61,642 nucleotides of DNA from Blakeslea trispora (Eukaryota; Mucoromycota; Mucoromycetes; Mucorales; Choanephoraceae): the NCBI GenBank assembly GCA_025331445.1, contig JAIWNE010000156.1, positions 1 to 61,642 of the forward strand. The letters run 5' to 3'. Shown one piece after another: positions 21,365 through 31,222 of this stretch. Below the pieces are notes generated by a model. The model was not told the DNA's origin, did not search any database, and saw nothing but the letters and a program-made list of their open reading frames with translations. How positions within the stretch are numbered: the first letter of the stretch is position 1; each line of letters opens with the position of its first letter. A program made the position numbers and the translations under genes.

Positions 21365-23323
21365 CATGCCAATGCAAAAATGTATGTTATTAAACAGATT
21401 AAATACTTCAAACCGTGAATGAATTGTTTTGGAATTGTATGTGACCTCTAATTTGTCTGACGTATGTCCTAGACGTTTAACCGTGTTGCTATTGATAAGT
21501 TTAATATTTCCTCTACTTTTATTTATTTCTAAATTCAAGTGTTTTGACAGAGAAGGAGAGATGGAAGAAAAAGAGCAGCCTGAATCTAGCAATGCCCAAG
21601 TTTTCACATTCTCTATTGACAACGGAAGATATATAAACTTATCAGCTAACAGGTCTTTTGGCGATTGTGCAAAGTAGTCATCTGTGGTGACAGTGTACTT
21701 ACAGTCAGCTTTGCCTTTGCCCTTGGGGTCAAAGTCAGCGGCAGCGAATTGAAGATAGTGGTCTTCATTATCAGAGGAGCCTTCATCCATGAAGACATCC
21801 CCTTCATCATCCGATTGAGTAGGCCTTGGCACAGGGTCTTTGTTGTTGGAGGTCTTGGAGGGTTTACCTTTACTCATGCCTTTGCAGACATGACCATGCT
21901 TCCATGGGCCTTTGCAGGTGAAACATGTACGTTTCTTACCTTTAGATTTGAACTGCTGGAAATGCAGCTTTCGTTCAGCTCTCTTTTGTTTTGCTCGGCA
22001 ATCAGCGGTATCATGCTCGTGAGAGTTATGATAGCTGCAATAAGGACTAGGCTTATGGCGAGAGGAAGAGGCTTCAGAGCGGAATTTGCTCGGACGAGAG
22101 GAAGAGTAAGGTGTGGAAGGCTGAGCCTTTTTGGAGTGCACTATTTTATGAGAAGTAGGCAACTTCTTTTTGACGTCAAGGTCGTTGAGGATATCATACG
22201 CATCCAGCAACGCTTGGATGGTAAAGTCCAATGACTGAGCATTAGGATCTTTGGTGATCTTTATAGTTCTCAATACCTCTATGTGATATTCTCGAGGAAC
22301 TGGTAGCATGATACAATGCTTCAACATACTTTCTTCAGTGATCATCGCTTCTTGAGCAATTTCACGGAATCTTGCCACGTATTGTGACATTGTCTCGTAT
22401 CTACGAAACTCAAGACGATAAAGTCTGTCCGTGGCTAATTGTCGCAATCTTTCAGGACTGGTCCCAAATTTGATTGCTATAGCATTTTTGATTGCACTCC
22501 AGGATGTGTTGGGATGAGACTGTGAGTAGTCTTTAACCCACTCGATAAGATTATCGGGGGCCGAAACGAGAAGAAGTCTTTGCCAATTGGCCGCCACAGA
22601 CAAAGAGTGGGAATTCAATACATTTTCAAATGCATTAAAACACTTTTTAGGTGTTTTGTAAGACTGACGACTGATATCAGTGATGAAGCCAGTCCACTGA
22701 AAGTATGGGAGATTAGAGGGAACTAAACTCATTGTTTGATGAACGACAGGGTTCACAGGAACATTGCTTCCAGTAGAGGGAGTCAATGCCGACATTGTAG
22801 ATTCATTGTCCCCAAAAAGATCCTTAAAATCTTCAAGGGCTTGCAGATAACGTTGCTTAACGAAATCCTTTTCAGCTCTCAAGCGATCAATGTCTGAGCT
22901 TTTCTTAGCGTTAGCTAGAACGAAAGAAAGCTTTGCCAACTTCTTTTTTAAATCAGAGATAGTCTCTCTGAAAGACTTCTCAGTTATCAGATCATCGTCA
23001 CCGAGATCTTCAAACATTTCATCCTCGACAGACGGAGGGGAAGTTCTTCCTGCGACATCGTGAGATGACAGGGCATTGCCAGTATATGTGTCAATATCCA
23101 TGGACTCGCTGGGCTTTTCTTGTCCATAAGGATTACCACTGTTTCTGATGTTCGTGGCAGCGATAGGATCGCGACGAGGAGAAGCAGGAGGCAAAGGAGG
23201 AAACTCATCAAGAGAGTAGTCGATGCTAGTAGTGACAGGGGCACGATGACTACTAGGGTCGTTGTTGACGCGATGAGCATCATTAGCCTTCTTGGTGTTG
23301 TTGTTGTTGTTGTTGTTGGACAT
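21365..23323 (-). CDS. element E Gag and protease N-part, interrupted by LTR J
   Basis: Starts ATG 40 nt after the 5' LTR. Asn-rich N-terminus, an acidic segment, a coiled coil about residues 110-150, then a capsid-like domain with LVSAPDNLIEWVKD and RFREIAQEAM. A zinc knuckle (TCFTCKGPWKHGHVC) is near residue 470 and a retropepsin motif (LLDSGCSFSS) near 590. The last native residues are FEVFNLFNNIHFCIGM. After that the frame enters LTR J and ends at 21326. The protease continues at 18238. This is the 5' half of the same element as 9044-11086. Confidence 0.85.
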
Positions 23324-23363
23324 TTTCTTAATACTGAATAAACTTTTGCGTGTTTAAAAAAAA

Positions 23364-23525
23364 TAATTTATCTGTCAAGTCAAGATGAGTTAAACAAGAT
23401 TAAGAGAGGGTTTTATTCAGTGTAGAATGAGATTGTCAATATAAATTGAGCTTGGTGACACAAAGTAGGATTGTGTCTTAAATAAATGTCTTGATTTAAT
23501 GATGCATCTAGCTTACGATACATCA
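23364..23525 (-). repeat. 5' LTR of element E
   Basis: 162 bp, identical to 8182-8343 except one position. On the minus strand TGATGTATCG...AATTA. The next bases are a T8 run, not a TGG-type tRNA primer site. TSD TAGAG lies at 23526-23530. Confidence 0.85.
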
Positions 23526-23574
23526 TAGAGCATTAGTAATTTGAAAAAGCAAAAGTAAAACACGTGTATCTTAC

Positions 23575-24356
23575 GATTCATAATGATCAATATCATTATG
23601 TTCTTCTTGTTCTTCTTGTTCTTCTTGTTCTTCTTGTTCTTCTTGTTCTTCTTGTTCTTCTTGTTCTTCTTGTTCTTCTTGTTCTTCTTGCTCTTCTTGT
23701 TCTTGCTCTTCTTGGTCAAGTTCAACCAAGTATTGTTGAGAAGAGCGTTGCCACATTCTCATTAAGAGCATCTTGGCTCCCCAACGACCAGCACAAGCAG
23801 CAAGAGGCAAGAAGGGTGCTGCTCTCTTCTCAAGCAGAAGCTCAGCCTCTTCACGGATACTTGCTGGAAGCCTCACATAGCTTACCTGACTGTCGAAGAG
23901 GCCGTGCTTCTTTTTGATGCTGTACATCAGAGGGTTGAGCAGGCCTAAGTTGACGTTGTCCTTGCAGTAGGCCTTGAACTCGTCCTCTGACAGCACCCTT
24001 CCAAGAACTCTCTCTGCCAGCTTGTGGTAGGCATCCCAACTAAAATTCTTCCTTAAACCAACGTCTTTTTTGAGAACACTTCTCGAAGGAGCCAAGTTGT
24101 CCGAGAACAGATTGTTGTTGTCAGCATCAGGAGCTGCGTTATTGGCGGCAGGCAGAGCAGAAGTGGACGCGTTACCCGCTACAGAAGTCAAAACGCTAAT
24201 CTCATTTCGTATTAGCGTCACCTCTTCCCGCAAGTGTTGGTTTTCTTGCGCAAGCTTGTCAAGCTTCAAAGTCATGATCTGACATTCGTTCATGAATGTT
24301 CTTTGCAATGTGAATTGCATCTGGTTTAAAGCGTTAATGATGTCTTGGTTATTCAT
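23575..24356 (-). CDS. CACTA accessory protein, exon 1 (coiled coil, Glu/Gln repeat)
   Basis: Begins MNNQDIINAL at 24356, only about 110 bp after the TNP2 stop and on the same strand, so it is the second gene of the CACTA element. Residues about 10-60 form a heptad-rich coiled coil (LDKLAQENQHLREEV). The central domain has SWDAYHKLAERVLGRVLS, similar to no family I can name. The end is a run of EEQ triplets from 9-bp DNA repeats (about 23588-23715). The exon ends GAATC|GTAAGA at 23575. Reading through gives a stop three bases later, but splicing to 8169 adds an AT-hook C-terminus and restores a multiple of three. Likely TnpA-like DNA binder (inference). Confidence 0.7.
23588..23715. repeat. 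9-bp tandem repeat TTCTTCTTG in coding sequence
   Basis: About 13 uninterrupted units, then degenerate ones, encoding (EEQ)n on the minus strand. Probably length-variable by slippage. Confidence 0.85.
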
Positions 24357-24467
24357 CTTTAGCGTGTTGTTTGCGTAGTTCTTTATTGAAAATAAATGAA
24401 AAGAAAAGAAAAAAAATTTCACTGTGAGAAAAAAAAATTTTATTGGCTCTAGGTAAATTGAGTGTAA

Positions 24468-25021
24468 CTACAAAAGCGTAATGCTACCAAAAGGGTCTTC
24501 GTGCAATTGGTAATCCTTCCAAAAGATGTGTTCCTTGTTATCCACAGAGAGATATCTTCCACAGAATGCAACCAATTCGTGAACGCTAACTACAATAGTT
24601 TTTGTTGGTGCAGAAGGTAGTCTAAAAGGAAATATAGCACCATTTTTTACCTCAAATACTTTCACAAAAGCCAACAGAACAGATAAGCCACCAACTGGAG
24701 TATATCTAAAGTATGTAATAACTTCTCCAAAGTATGTTAGGTTCTTCATGGGCACCCTTTTACCTCTCTTGATGACATCTAAGCACAGATTCAACTTCGC
24801 AAAGAAATGGACTCTGTTTCCTGGAACATGCCCTAGAGAGCTACCGAATACAACACCTTCTGGCATTCGCATGTTGTAACCAATTTCGAAATCATCAGCA
24901 CCGTTTACTTCTACTGATCTGTCCTTCCCATAGTATCTGGCGTAGAAGTTTTGGATCAATGCCTTAGCGTTGTTGATTCCCAGGTGATGTCTTGCTTCAT
25001 CCAGTTTGATGTTACTAAAAG
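24468..25021 (-). CDS. TNP2-type CACTA transposase, C-terminal part
   Basis: Continuation of the gene at 31223-33368 beyond the element I insertion. With one copy of TSD GACCC removed, the two parts sum to 2700 nt (899 aa) with no stop. The residues across the junction read WGPFSNIKLDEARHHLG. The segment contains FYARYYGKDRSVEVNG and a beta-rich tail (VSVHELVAFCGRYLS) typical of C-terminal regions in fungal TNP2-like proteins. Stop at 24468; the AT-hook gene follows. Confidence 0.8.
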
Positions 25022-25026
25022 GACCC

Positions 25027-25533
25027 TGTGGTGATCACACCATATTGAATATAATAATATACTAGAACAATAACTTAAATAAGAAGACAATCACTTGTAC
25101 CAAAATACAACACATAATTAGACATGGGAAATCGACTCATGCAAATAATCAGACTCAAGCAGTATAACCTAAAAGAAGTATCTAAATGCTTACTCATAAT
25201 AAAAAGGTGGGGAAATTACACAAAGCCCAAATCAAAGTTTACCAAACTTAAAGTCCTAATCCAACTGTATTCAGGAACGGTAAAAATACAGGACAATGGT
25301 AGAACACTGGAAGAAGACCTCAACCGTCATATAAAGATTATTTCCCTTATATTTTATGAGAATAAGGATTAGTAAAATCCATTCACATTCGAGTAGACAC
25401 AGACTTTAGAAATTGTATAAAAACCACTGTATTATTTAGTTTAGAAACATTATTCCACTTTTAAAGAATAAAAGGATTATCAAAGTACTTTCTGTCCCGT
25501 TGATTCTTTTATTCATAACCCACATTATTTACA
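25027..25533 (+). repeat. 5' LTR of element I
   Basis: 507 bp, TGTGGTGATC...TTATTTACA. TATA-like TTGTATAAAAACC near 25415 and polyadenylation-like AATAAAAGG near 25468. It contains an 82-codon open frame at 25124-25372 present in all three copies in the window. Followed directly by a T-run, with no recognisable tRNA primer-binding site. Confidence 0.95.
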
Positions 25534-25576
25534 TTTTTTACTTTGAATATTCTCTTTATTCTCTTACCTGTCTACT

Positions 25577-26701
25577 ATGTCCAACCAAGAACAATCCAAC
25601 ATGCCTGATACCCAAGGTACTAGCCATATGCGTATTCAAGAAACGGTAACCATGGAGTCAGTCCCAGCCGGTCCAAGAGCTATTACCTCAGAAGATGCTC
25701 AGATGAGCGACATTGATTTTGACGAGAATGACATGTCTACAACGGACGACATTGGTAACAAGGCCATCCTGGAGGTCCAACTGGTATTTTACAACTTAAA
25801 CCAACAAGCCTTGGATTGCGCTATCAAGTTCAACGAAGCCTGGTTGAAGAAAGACAAAGAAAATCTTGATAAGTATAAAAAATTAACTGATGACATTAAT
25901 GATCAAATCCGTACATTCAACCAAACTCTTCATAGGGTAAAATCAATCAACACCAAGACAAACCCTATGAAGAGTGAGGTCGACGCTGAGGCAGCCGACT
26001 CATTTCTCCGTCTAAACTACAAGGATCTCCCTCACTTCCAGCTCGAATCATGGTCAAGCAAGCCTTACCCCACAGAACATGCCTATCAGTCAGTGGACAA
26101 TTATCTTTGGGACCTTGAGAAGCTGGTCAACATGAGCTCCAACATCTCGCTGAACAAGCACTGGAAACACATTTTACCTTTGGTGATCGACGACAAACAT
26201 GCCAGGTGGATTCAGGACACCGTACGCAACGCTGTGACATGGGAAGAGGCTAAGGAAGCTTTTAAAATGAAGTTCAAATCCACACGGGCTACGGTGAACG
26301 CTACTACTGAAGCTTTGACTATGACTATGACTAAGAGGGAAACAATCGCTGACTACACCACCAGATTTATAAATAAGTGCGAACAAGCTGAGTTGGCTCT
26401 GGATGAAAAAGGTATTGTAGAACGCTTTGTGGCCTCCATGACCCCCGAGATCCATCACCAAGTCGCCGCTTCTTGGTTGCCCTTGCGTAGAAGCAACGAC
26501 CCACGTCAGTGGAATGTGAATGAAGCCGCTGCAGTAGCTAGGGAATTACTTGGTGACTGCGTTGACGATTACTATAGCTTTTATGATGGTGGTAGATTCG
26601 GAAGGGGTAAGACTGTGAACCACTCAAACACAGACACCAACAATAGCCAAAACGGACAATCAAATGTCTCGTCACATTATTCAACACGCTCAAATGCTTA
26701 A
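25577..26701 (+). CDS. element I Gag
   Basis: 374 codons from ATG 43 nt after the LTR. An acidic N-terminus (QMSDIDFDEND), a helical region, and a capsid-like domain (LPHFQLESWSSKPYP, ETIADYTTRFINKCEQ) closely parallel to the Gag of element D. It ends at TAA (26699-26701) just before a CxxH...C segment (YCKYHGKNSSHTTINC) that in D is part of the continuous polyprotein. The downstream Pol frame is the same frame. Capsid/nucleocapsid precursor. Confidence 0.85.
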   Translation: MSNQEQSNMPDTQGTSHMRIQETVTMESVPAGPRAITSEDAQMSDIDFDENDMSTTDDIGNKAILEVQLVFYNLNQQALDCAIKFNEAWLKKDKENLDKYKKLTDDINDQIRTFNQTLHRVKSINTKTNPMKSEVDAEAADSFLRLNYKDLPHFQLESWSSKPYPTEHAYQSVDNYLWDLEKLVNMSSNISLNKHWKHILPLVIDDKHARWIQDTVRNAVTWEEAKEAFKMKFKSTRATVNATTEALTMTMTKRETIADYTTRFINKCEQAELALDEKGIVERFVASMTPEIHHQVAASWLPLRRSNDPRQWNVNEAAAVARELLGDCVDDYYSFYDGGRFGRGKTVNHSNTDTNNSQNGQSNVSSHYSTRSNA

Positions 26702-29700
26702 TACTGCAAATATCACGGAAAAAATAGTAGCCACACTACTATCAACTGTGACAATAAAAAAAAGCAAGCAAAAAATGATTTTTATGGAGAAAGAAACCTA
26801 CCTCACACTGCTACAATGAATTCTGGGTCCGCTCAGTCACGTTGGGCGGCACAAAGACCTGAAACCTGTCGATACTGCAAAAAGGACTGGACAAGAGGTC
26901 ACCGCTGTCCTGAGTATTTCGAAAGTGAGGAATACAAGCGCCGTTTGCAAACAAAGCAGATAAACATGTTGAGAGCATGTCGAGAGAATAACAATGACAA
27001 AGATAACAAGAAAGAGGAAGACGATGACGAGGACATGAACGAGTTCTTGGGTGACGTCGAAGCCTGTAAGTTATCTACTATAAACACCACAAAAAGTAAT
27101 AGCAATTTTAAAATTAATACTCCAATTTTAATAGAAGGAGAGGAGCTATGGGCTCAAGTTGATACTGGTAGTGAAATTACCGTAATGAATAAGCAAACTT
27201 TTTTAAAGTTAATTCCTATTTTAAATAAACATTATCCATCATTACATAAAAAATTTATAAAGCCTATAAACGGGTACTTGAACTTTGCTGGAGCTAATAA
27301 TGCTAAAAAGAGAATTGATCAAACCATTCCATTACAAATTACTTATGGTGATATTAAAACAGAATTTCCCTTTGAAATCATGCAATTCAATGAAAGCATG
27401 AAATATGACATCTTACTTGGTACAGACACCTTAACTAAATTAAATGTGGGACTATTTGGAGTACAATATGATTGGATACCTAACCATATCAGAAATGAGG
27501 CAATGAACATAAACATCTATCAAGATGATGTGGTTCCTAACAAATGTCCATATGGTACAGACGAAGAGCAACGAAAATACAAAGAGGCAATTAAGGACGC
27601 ATTACAAAAAAATGCAGCAATCCCGCCACATTCTTTCTGTAACTTGCCTGAAGCAATAATTCGACTCCCTATGAAAGAAGATGTAGTAATAAAGCTACGT
27701 CAATACCCAATCCCATATCAACTTAGACCTTTATTAGATATTGAAATTCAAAAATGGCTCGATAATGGTATTATCAAAAAAGCTCCTATTAATACTCGCT
27801 TCAACAGTCCATTAACACTAGCGGGAAAAAAGGACGCAAATGGAAACAAAACCAAACAACGACCCTGTCTTGATGTCAGACAATTAAACCAATACTTACC
27901 TAACGATGGATTCCAATTACCGTTAGTAAAAGAGATATTTGAAAGTCTCACAGGATGCATTATATTTAGTACCTTAGATCTAAAAGGTGCCTATAATCAA
28001 TTTATGATCCACCCAGATGACCAAGAAAAAACCGCATTCACACATAACCTGCAACAATATGTATTTGTAGGAGCACCATTTGGCCTGCGCAACATGCCAG
28101 GTAACTTTGCAAGGGTAATGACCAACATTATTCAGGGTATGCCATTCGTACATGCGTTCTTAGATGACTTGGTAATTGCGAGTAAAACAGTGGATGAGCA
28201 TATTGTCCATGTAAACCGCATCCTCAAAAGATTGACACAAGTCAATCTAATTCTCAATCCAGAAAAATGCTTCTTCTTCATGAAGGAAGTATACTTATTG
28301 GGTTTCTCAGTATCCGCAAAGGGTACACGAGTGGATCAAAGAAAATTGACAAATATTGAAGAATGGAAAAAGCCTGAAAACAATAAACAGGTCATGTCGC
28401 TAATGGGCACTATCAACTACTTTCGCGATTACATTCCAATGGTGTCACAAATAAGTGCTCCAATTGATGCATTAAGAAATGAAAAGGATGTCGCCAGTAA
28501 ATGGGGTCCAGCACAAGATCGTAGTTTTGAACTCTTAAAAAAGGTATTGCAATCCAACAATATCCTCCATCACGCAGATCTATCACAACCATTCTATCTC
28601 CATACTGATGCCTCAAAATATGGTATCGCTGCAGTTCTAACTCAAAGGGATGAATATCAAAGAATCAAACATATTGGTTTTGTCTCTAGAAGTCTCTCAC
28701 AATCTGAACGTTTATACAATACGAGTAAACGCGAACTGCTAGCCATTGTCTTCGGTATCAAAAAGTTCCATCAATTCCTTTATGGACGCGAATTCATTAT
28801 CTTCACGGATCATCAAGCACTGACATCATTACATACGCAAAAAGTATTGTCGCCACTCATGTATACTTGGCTCGAAACTCTACTCGCGTATCAATATCAA
28901 TGTGTGCATATCCCCGGTATTCTTAACGTGTTGCCGGATTGCTTAAGTCGACTCTACGAACCGTCTTTCAGACTGGAGGGGGAGGATGACTTTTTGACCA
29001 AGATCGAAAAAGATCGGTTAAAAGAAGAACGAAGAAAAAAGAACAAAGAGAAACGTGATGAAAAAGATTTGGTCAAAAAGGCTTTAGTACAACAGTCACG
29101 ACTACCCGAAAATAAACAGAAAATGTTTATGGGAAATGTACGCAATCTCCATAAGACAATAGCACAGAAAAAGCTAGATGAATTAAAACAATTCAAACAA
29201 GCATATCCTAAAGGAGAAAGCACATATGAAAACAAAAACATATATGTCACAACAGCCATTCAAATAGACTACATTACACCTGATGAAGAAGAAAAAAAGA
29301 AGATTCTTAAAGATGTACACAATTTCGGACACTTTGGAAGTGAAAGCATGGTTAAAGAAATTCATGCCAAAGGATACCATTGGCCAAAGCTAGTGGATGA
29401 AGCAAAAGATATTGTCAAACAATGTCCACCTTGTCAAAAGTATAATATTGCAAAAACAGGCTATAACCCATTAAAGCCCATTTTGGCCATGATGCCAGGT
29501 GAACATTGGTCTATCGATATGATAGGACCATTTATTCCTTCCGGAGAAGAACAATACACAGCAATCTTAATCTGTGTAGATATATGTACAAAATACGTCA
29601 TCATCAGACCTGTCAAGAATAAGATGTCAAGTACAATCGCCAATGAGCTCGTTAAAATAATGGGTGACTTTGGTCTCATGAAAACACTGAGTAGTGACAA

Positions 29701-30649
29701 CGGAAGAGAGTTCCGAAACTCGGTGATGAACCATATTAGTAGGGCACTAGGCATTGATAGAAGATACTCTATACCCTATCATGCTAGATCAAGAGGCGCT
29801 GTAGAAAACTCAGTAAAAACTGTGTTACAAGTCCTGCGAAAATATGTCAATTATGAATATGAAGCATGGGCAGAATATTTACCTGTGGTACAACTTAGTA
29901 TCAATTATAAGATACGAGAGCGCACCTTATCTTCAGCATTCTCATTAATGTTTGCAAGAAGATTAAATGACTTCAAAGACTACACTGAAAAAGACAGTGA
30001 TGGCAATTATAGAGTTCTATCTCATGAAGAGCTCGAAGAAAGAATTGAGAAAATGGCAAATATTGTCTTGCTAGCAATTCAAGAACGTACAAAGAAAATT
30101 ACGGAAATGCAAGCAAAGAACTTTGATAACAAAAATAACTTGGTTCATATTGAAAATGGTACTGCTGTCATGTGTAAGATACAACAACCTCATAGAGCAC
30201 ACAAGTTAGCTCCAATTTATCAAGGACCCTATATAGTAGTACGAAAGACGGCAGCTAATAACTACGTTCTTAAAGATGAACAAGGCGAACTCTTACACAG
30301 AGATTATCCCCCATCAGAACTTAAAGTAGTTGCCATTGATGAAACTCTAATCGAAGATGAAACATACGAAATTGAAGAAATTAGAGATCATAGAGGACCA
30401 GCATCCAATCGAGAGTATCTTGTTAGATGGGCTGGTTATGGTGATAGAGCCAATACATGGGAACCTGTATCTTCATTTACAAACCCAGAAGTAGTTATTC
30501 CCCAATATTGGGCAAAAGTAAGAAAACTTAATGAATTAGAAAAGAAAGCACAGACCAATAGTACAAACGACCAAACTGATAAAAAGGTCGAAAAAAGATC
30601 GACGAGTACAACACCCCAGAAACTACGTCAGAGTAAAAGACTTAGATAA
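26702..30649 (+). CDS. element I Pol (zinc knuckle, PR, RT, RNase H, INT, chromodomain)
   Basis: Open from the codon after the Gag stop. The first ATG is at 26816 (1277 aa from there). Residues from that ATG: zinc knuckle near 20-35 (CRYCKKDWTRGHRC); retropepsin near 115 (VDTGSEITV); RT 280-560 with FLDD near 447; RNase H near 596 (HTDASKYGIAAV); integrase HHCC about 835-880 (HNFGHFG...CPPCQK); DDE core (SIDMIGPF, SSDNGREF, GAVENSVKT); chromodomain about 1182-1240 (YEIEEIRDHRG...YLVRWAGYGDRANTWEP). All catalytic motifs appear intact. Expression would need suppression of the Gag stop or internal initiation. Confidence 0.9.
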   Translation, partial: YCKYHGKNSSHTTINCDNKKKQAKNDFYGERNLPHTATMNSGSAQSRWAAQRPETCRYCKKDWTRGHRCPEYFESEEYKRRLQTKQINMLRACRENNNDKDNKKEEDDDEDMNEFLGDVEACKLSTINTTKSNSNFKINTPILIEGEELWAQVDTGSEITVMNKQTFLKLIPILNKHYPSLHKKFIKPINGYLNFAGANNAKKRIDQTIPLQITYGDIKTEFPFEIMQFNESMKYDILLGTDTLTKLNVGLFGVQYDWIPNHIRNEAMNINIYQDDVVPNKCPYGTDEEQRKYKEAIKDALQKNAAIPPHSFCNLPEAIIRLPMKEDVVIKLRQYPIPYQLRPLLDIEIQKWLDNGIIKKAPINTRFNSPLTLAGKKDANGNKTKQRPCLDVRQLNQYLPNDGFQLPLVKEIFESLTGCIIFSTLDLKGAYNQFMIHPDDQEKTAFTHNLQQYVFVGAPFGLRNMPGNFARVMTNIIQGMPFVHAFLDDLVIASKTVDEHIVHVNRILKRLTQVNLILNPEKCFFFMKEVYLLGFSVSAKGTRVDQRKLTNIEEWKKPENNKQVMSLMGTINYFRDYIPMVSQISAPIDALRNEKDVASKWGPAQDRSFELLKKVLQSNNILHHADLSQPFYLHTDASKYGIAAVLTQRDEYQRIKHIGFVSRSLSQSERLYNTSKRELLAIVFGIKKFHQFLYGREFIIFTDHQALTSLHTQKVLSPLMYTWLETLLAYQYQCVHIPGILNVLPDCLSRLYEPSFRLEGEDDFLTKIEKDRLKEERRKKNKEKRDEKDLVKKALVQQSRLPENKQKMFMGNVRNLHKTIAQKKLDELKQFKQAYPKGESTYENKNIYVTTAIQIDYITPDEEEKKKILKDVHNFGHFGSESMVKEIHAKGYHWPKLVDEAKDIVKQCPPCQKYNIAKTGYNPLKPILAMMPGEHWSIDMIGPFIPSGEEQYTAILICVDICTKYVIIRPVKNKMSSTIANELVKIMGDFGLMKTLSSDNGREFRNSVMNHISRALGIDRRYSIPYHARSRGAVENSVKTVLQVLRKYVNYEYEAWAEYLPVVQLSINYKIRERTLSSAFSLMFARRLNDFKDYTEKDSDGNYRVLSHEELEERIEKMANIVLLAIQERTKKITEMQAKNFDNKNNLVHIENGTAVMCKIQQPHRAHKLAPIYQGPYIVVRKTAANNYVLKDEQGELLHRDYPPSELKVVAIDETLIEDETYEIEEIRDHRGPASNREYLVRWAGYGDRANTWEPVSSFTNPEVVIPQYWAKVRKLNELEKKAQTNSTNDQTDKKVEKRSTSTTPQKLRQSKRLR

Positions 30650-30715
30650 TAAGATCCTAATAGAGAATAAAGATCATGTACAACCCCAATTGTGGTTGAC
30701 ATTGGAGGGGGAGAA

Positions 30716-31222
30716 TGTGGTGATTACACCATATTGAATATAATAATATACTAGAACAATAACTTAAATAAGAAGACAATCACTTGTACCAAAATACAAC
30801 ACATAATTAGACATGGGAAATCGACTCATGCAAATAATCAGACTCAAGCAGTATAACCTAAAAGAAGTATCTAAATGCTTACTCATAATAAAAAGGTGGG
30901 GAAATTACACAAAGCCCAAATCAAAGTTTACCAAACTTAAAGTCCTAATCCAACTGTATTCAGGAACGGTAAAAATACAGGACAATGGTAGAACACTGGA
31001 AGAAGACCTCAACCGTCATATAAAGATTATTTCCCTTATATTTTATGAGAATAAGGATTAGTAAAATCCATTCACATTCGAGTAGACACAGACTTTAGAA
31101 ATTGTATAAAAACCACTGTATTATTTAGTTTAGAAACATTATTCCACTTTTAAAGAATAAAAGGATTATCAAAGTACTTTCTGTCCCGTTGATTCTTTTA
31201 TTCATAACCCACATTATTTACA
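30716..31222 (+). repeat. 3' LTR of element I
   Basis: 507 bp, essentially identical to 25027-25533, followed by TSD GACCC and then the minus-strand TNP2 coding sequence. Confidence 0.95.

Larger units (their letters stand above)
8182..23525 (-). mobile_element. Ty3/Gypsy element E with short 162-bp LTRs, carrying nested insertions D, J and K
   Basis: LTRs at 23364-23525 (5') and 8182-8343 (3'), both 162 bp, differ at one visible position. Each reads TGATGTATCG...AATTA on the minus strand, so the end is TA rather than CA. The target duplication is TAGAG (8177-8181 and 23526-23530). The target is an intron of the CACTA AT-hook gene. Internal order on the minus strand: gag-PR (23323-21365), RT (18238-17115), RNase H-INT-chromodomain (11086-9044). 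The pieces are separated by J (with an IS630-like transposon inside) and D. Solo LTR K sits at the 3' LTR boundary. Confidence 0.85.
25027..31222 (+). mobile_element. Ty3/Gypsy chromovirus I, full-length and young
   Basis: 6,196 bp with 507-bp LTRs (25027-25533, 30716-31222) that differ visibly at one base (TGGTGATC versus TGGTGATT near the start). TSD GACCC at 25022-25026 and 31223-31227. Polypurine tract TTGGAGGGGGAGAA abuts the 3' LTR. Gag and Pol are in one frame separated by a single TAA. All Pol domains are open. It disrupts the CACTA transposase gene. A solo LTR of the same family lies at 42907-43413. Confidence 0.95.

Noticed and set aside
21326..23323. Gag at 21-23 kb treated as a separate retrotransposon from the pol at 9-11 and 17-18 kb
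   Set aside because: Removing J with one CATGC copy makes the protease continuous, LTRs on both ends match, and the TSD agrees; it is one element.
23564..23917. Plus-strand open frame of leucine-rich repeats (LLVLLVLLV)
   Set aside because: Shadow of the EEQ-encoding 9-bp repeat of the minus-strand AT-hook gene.
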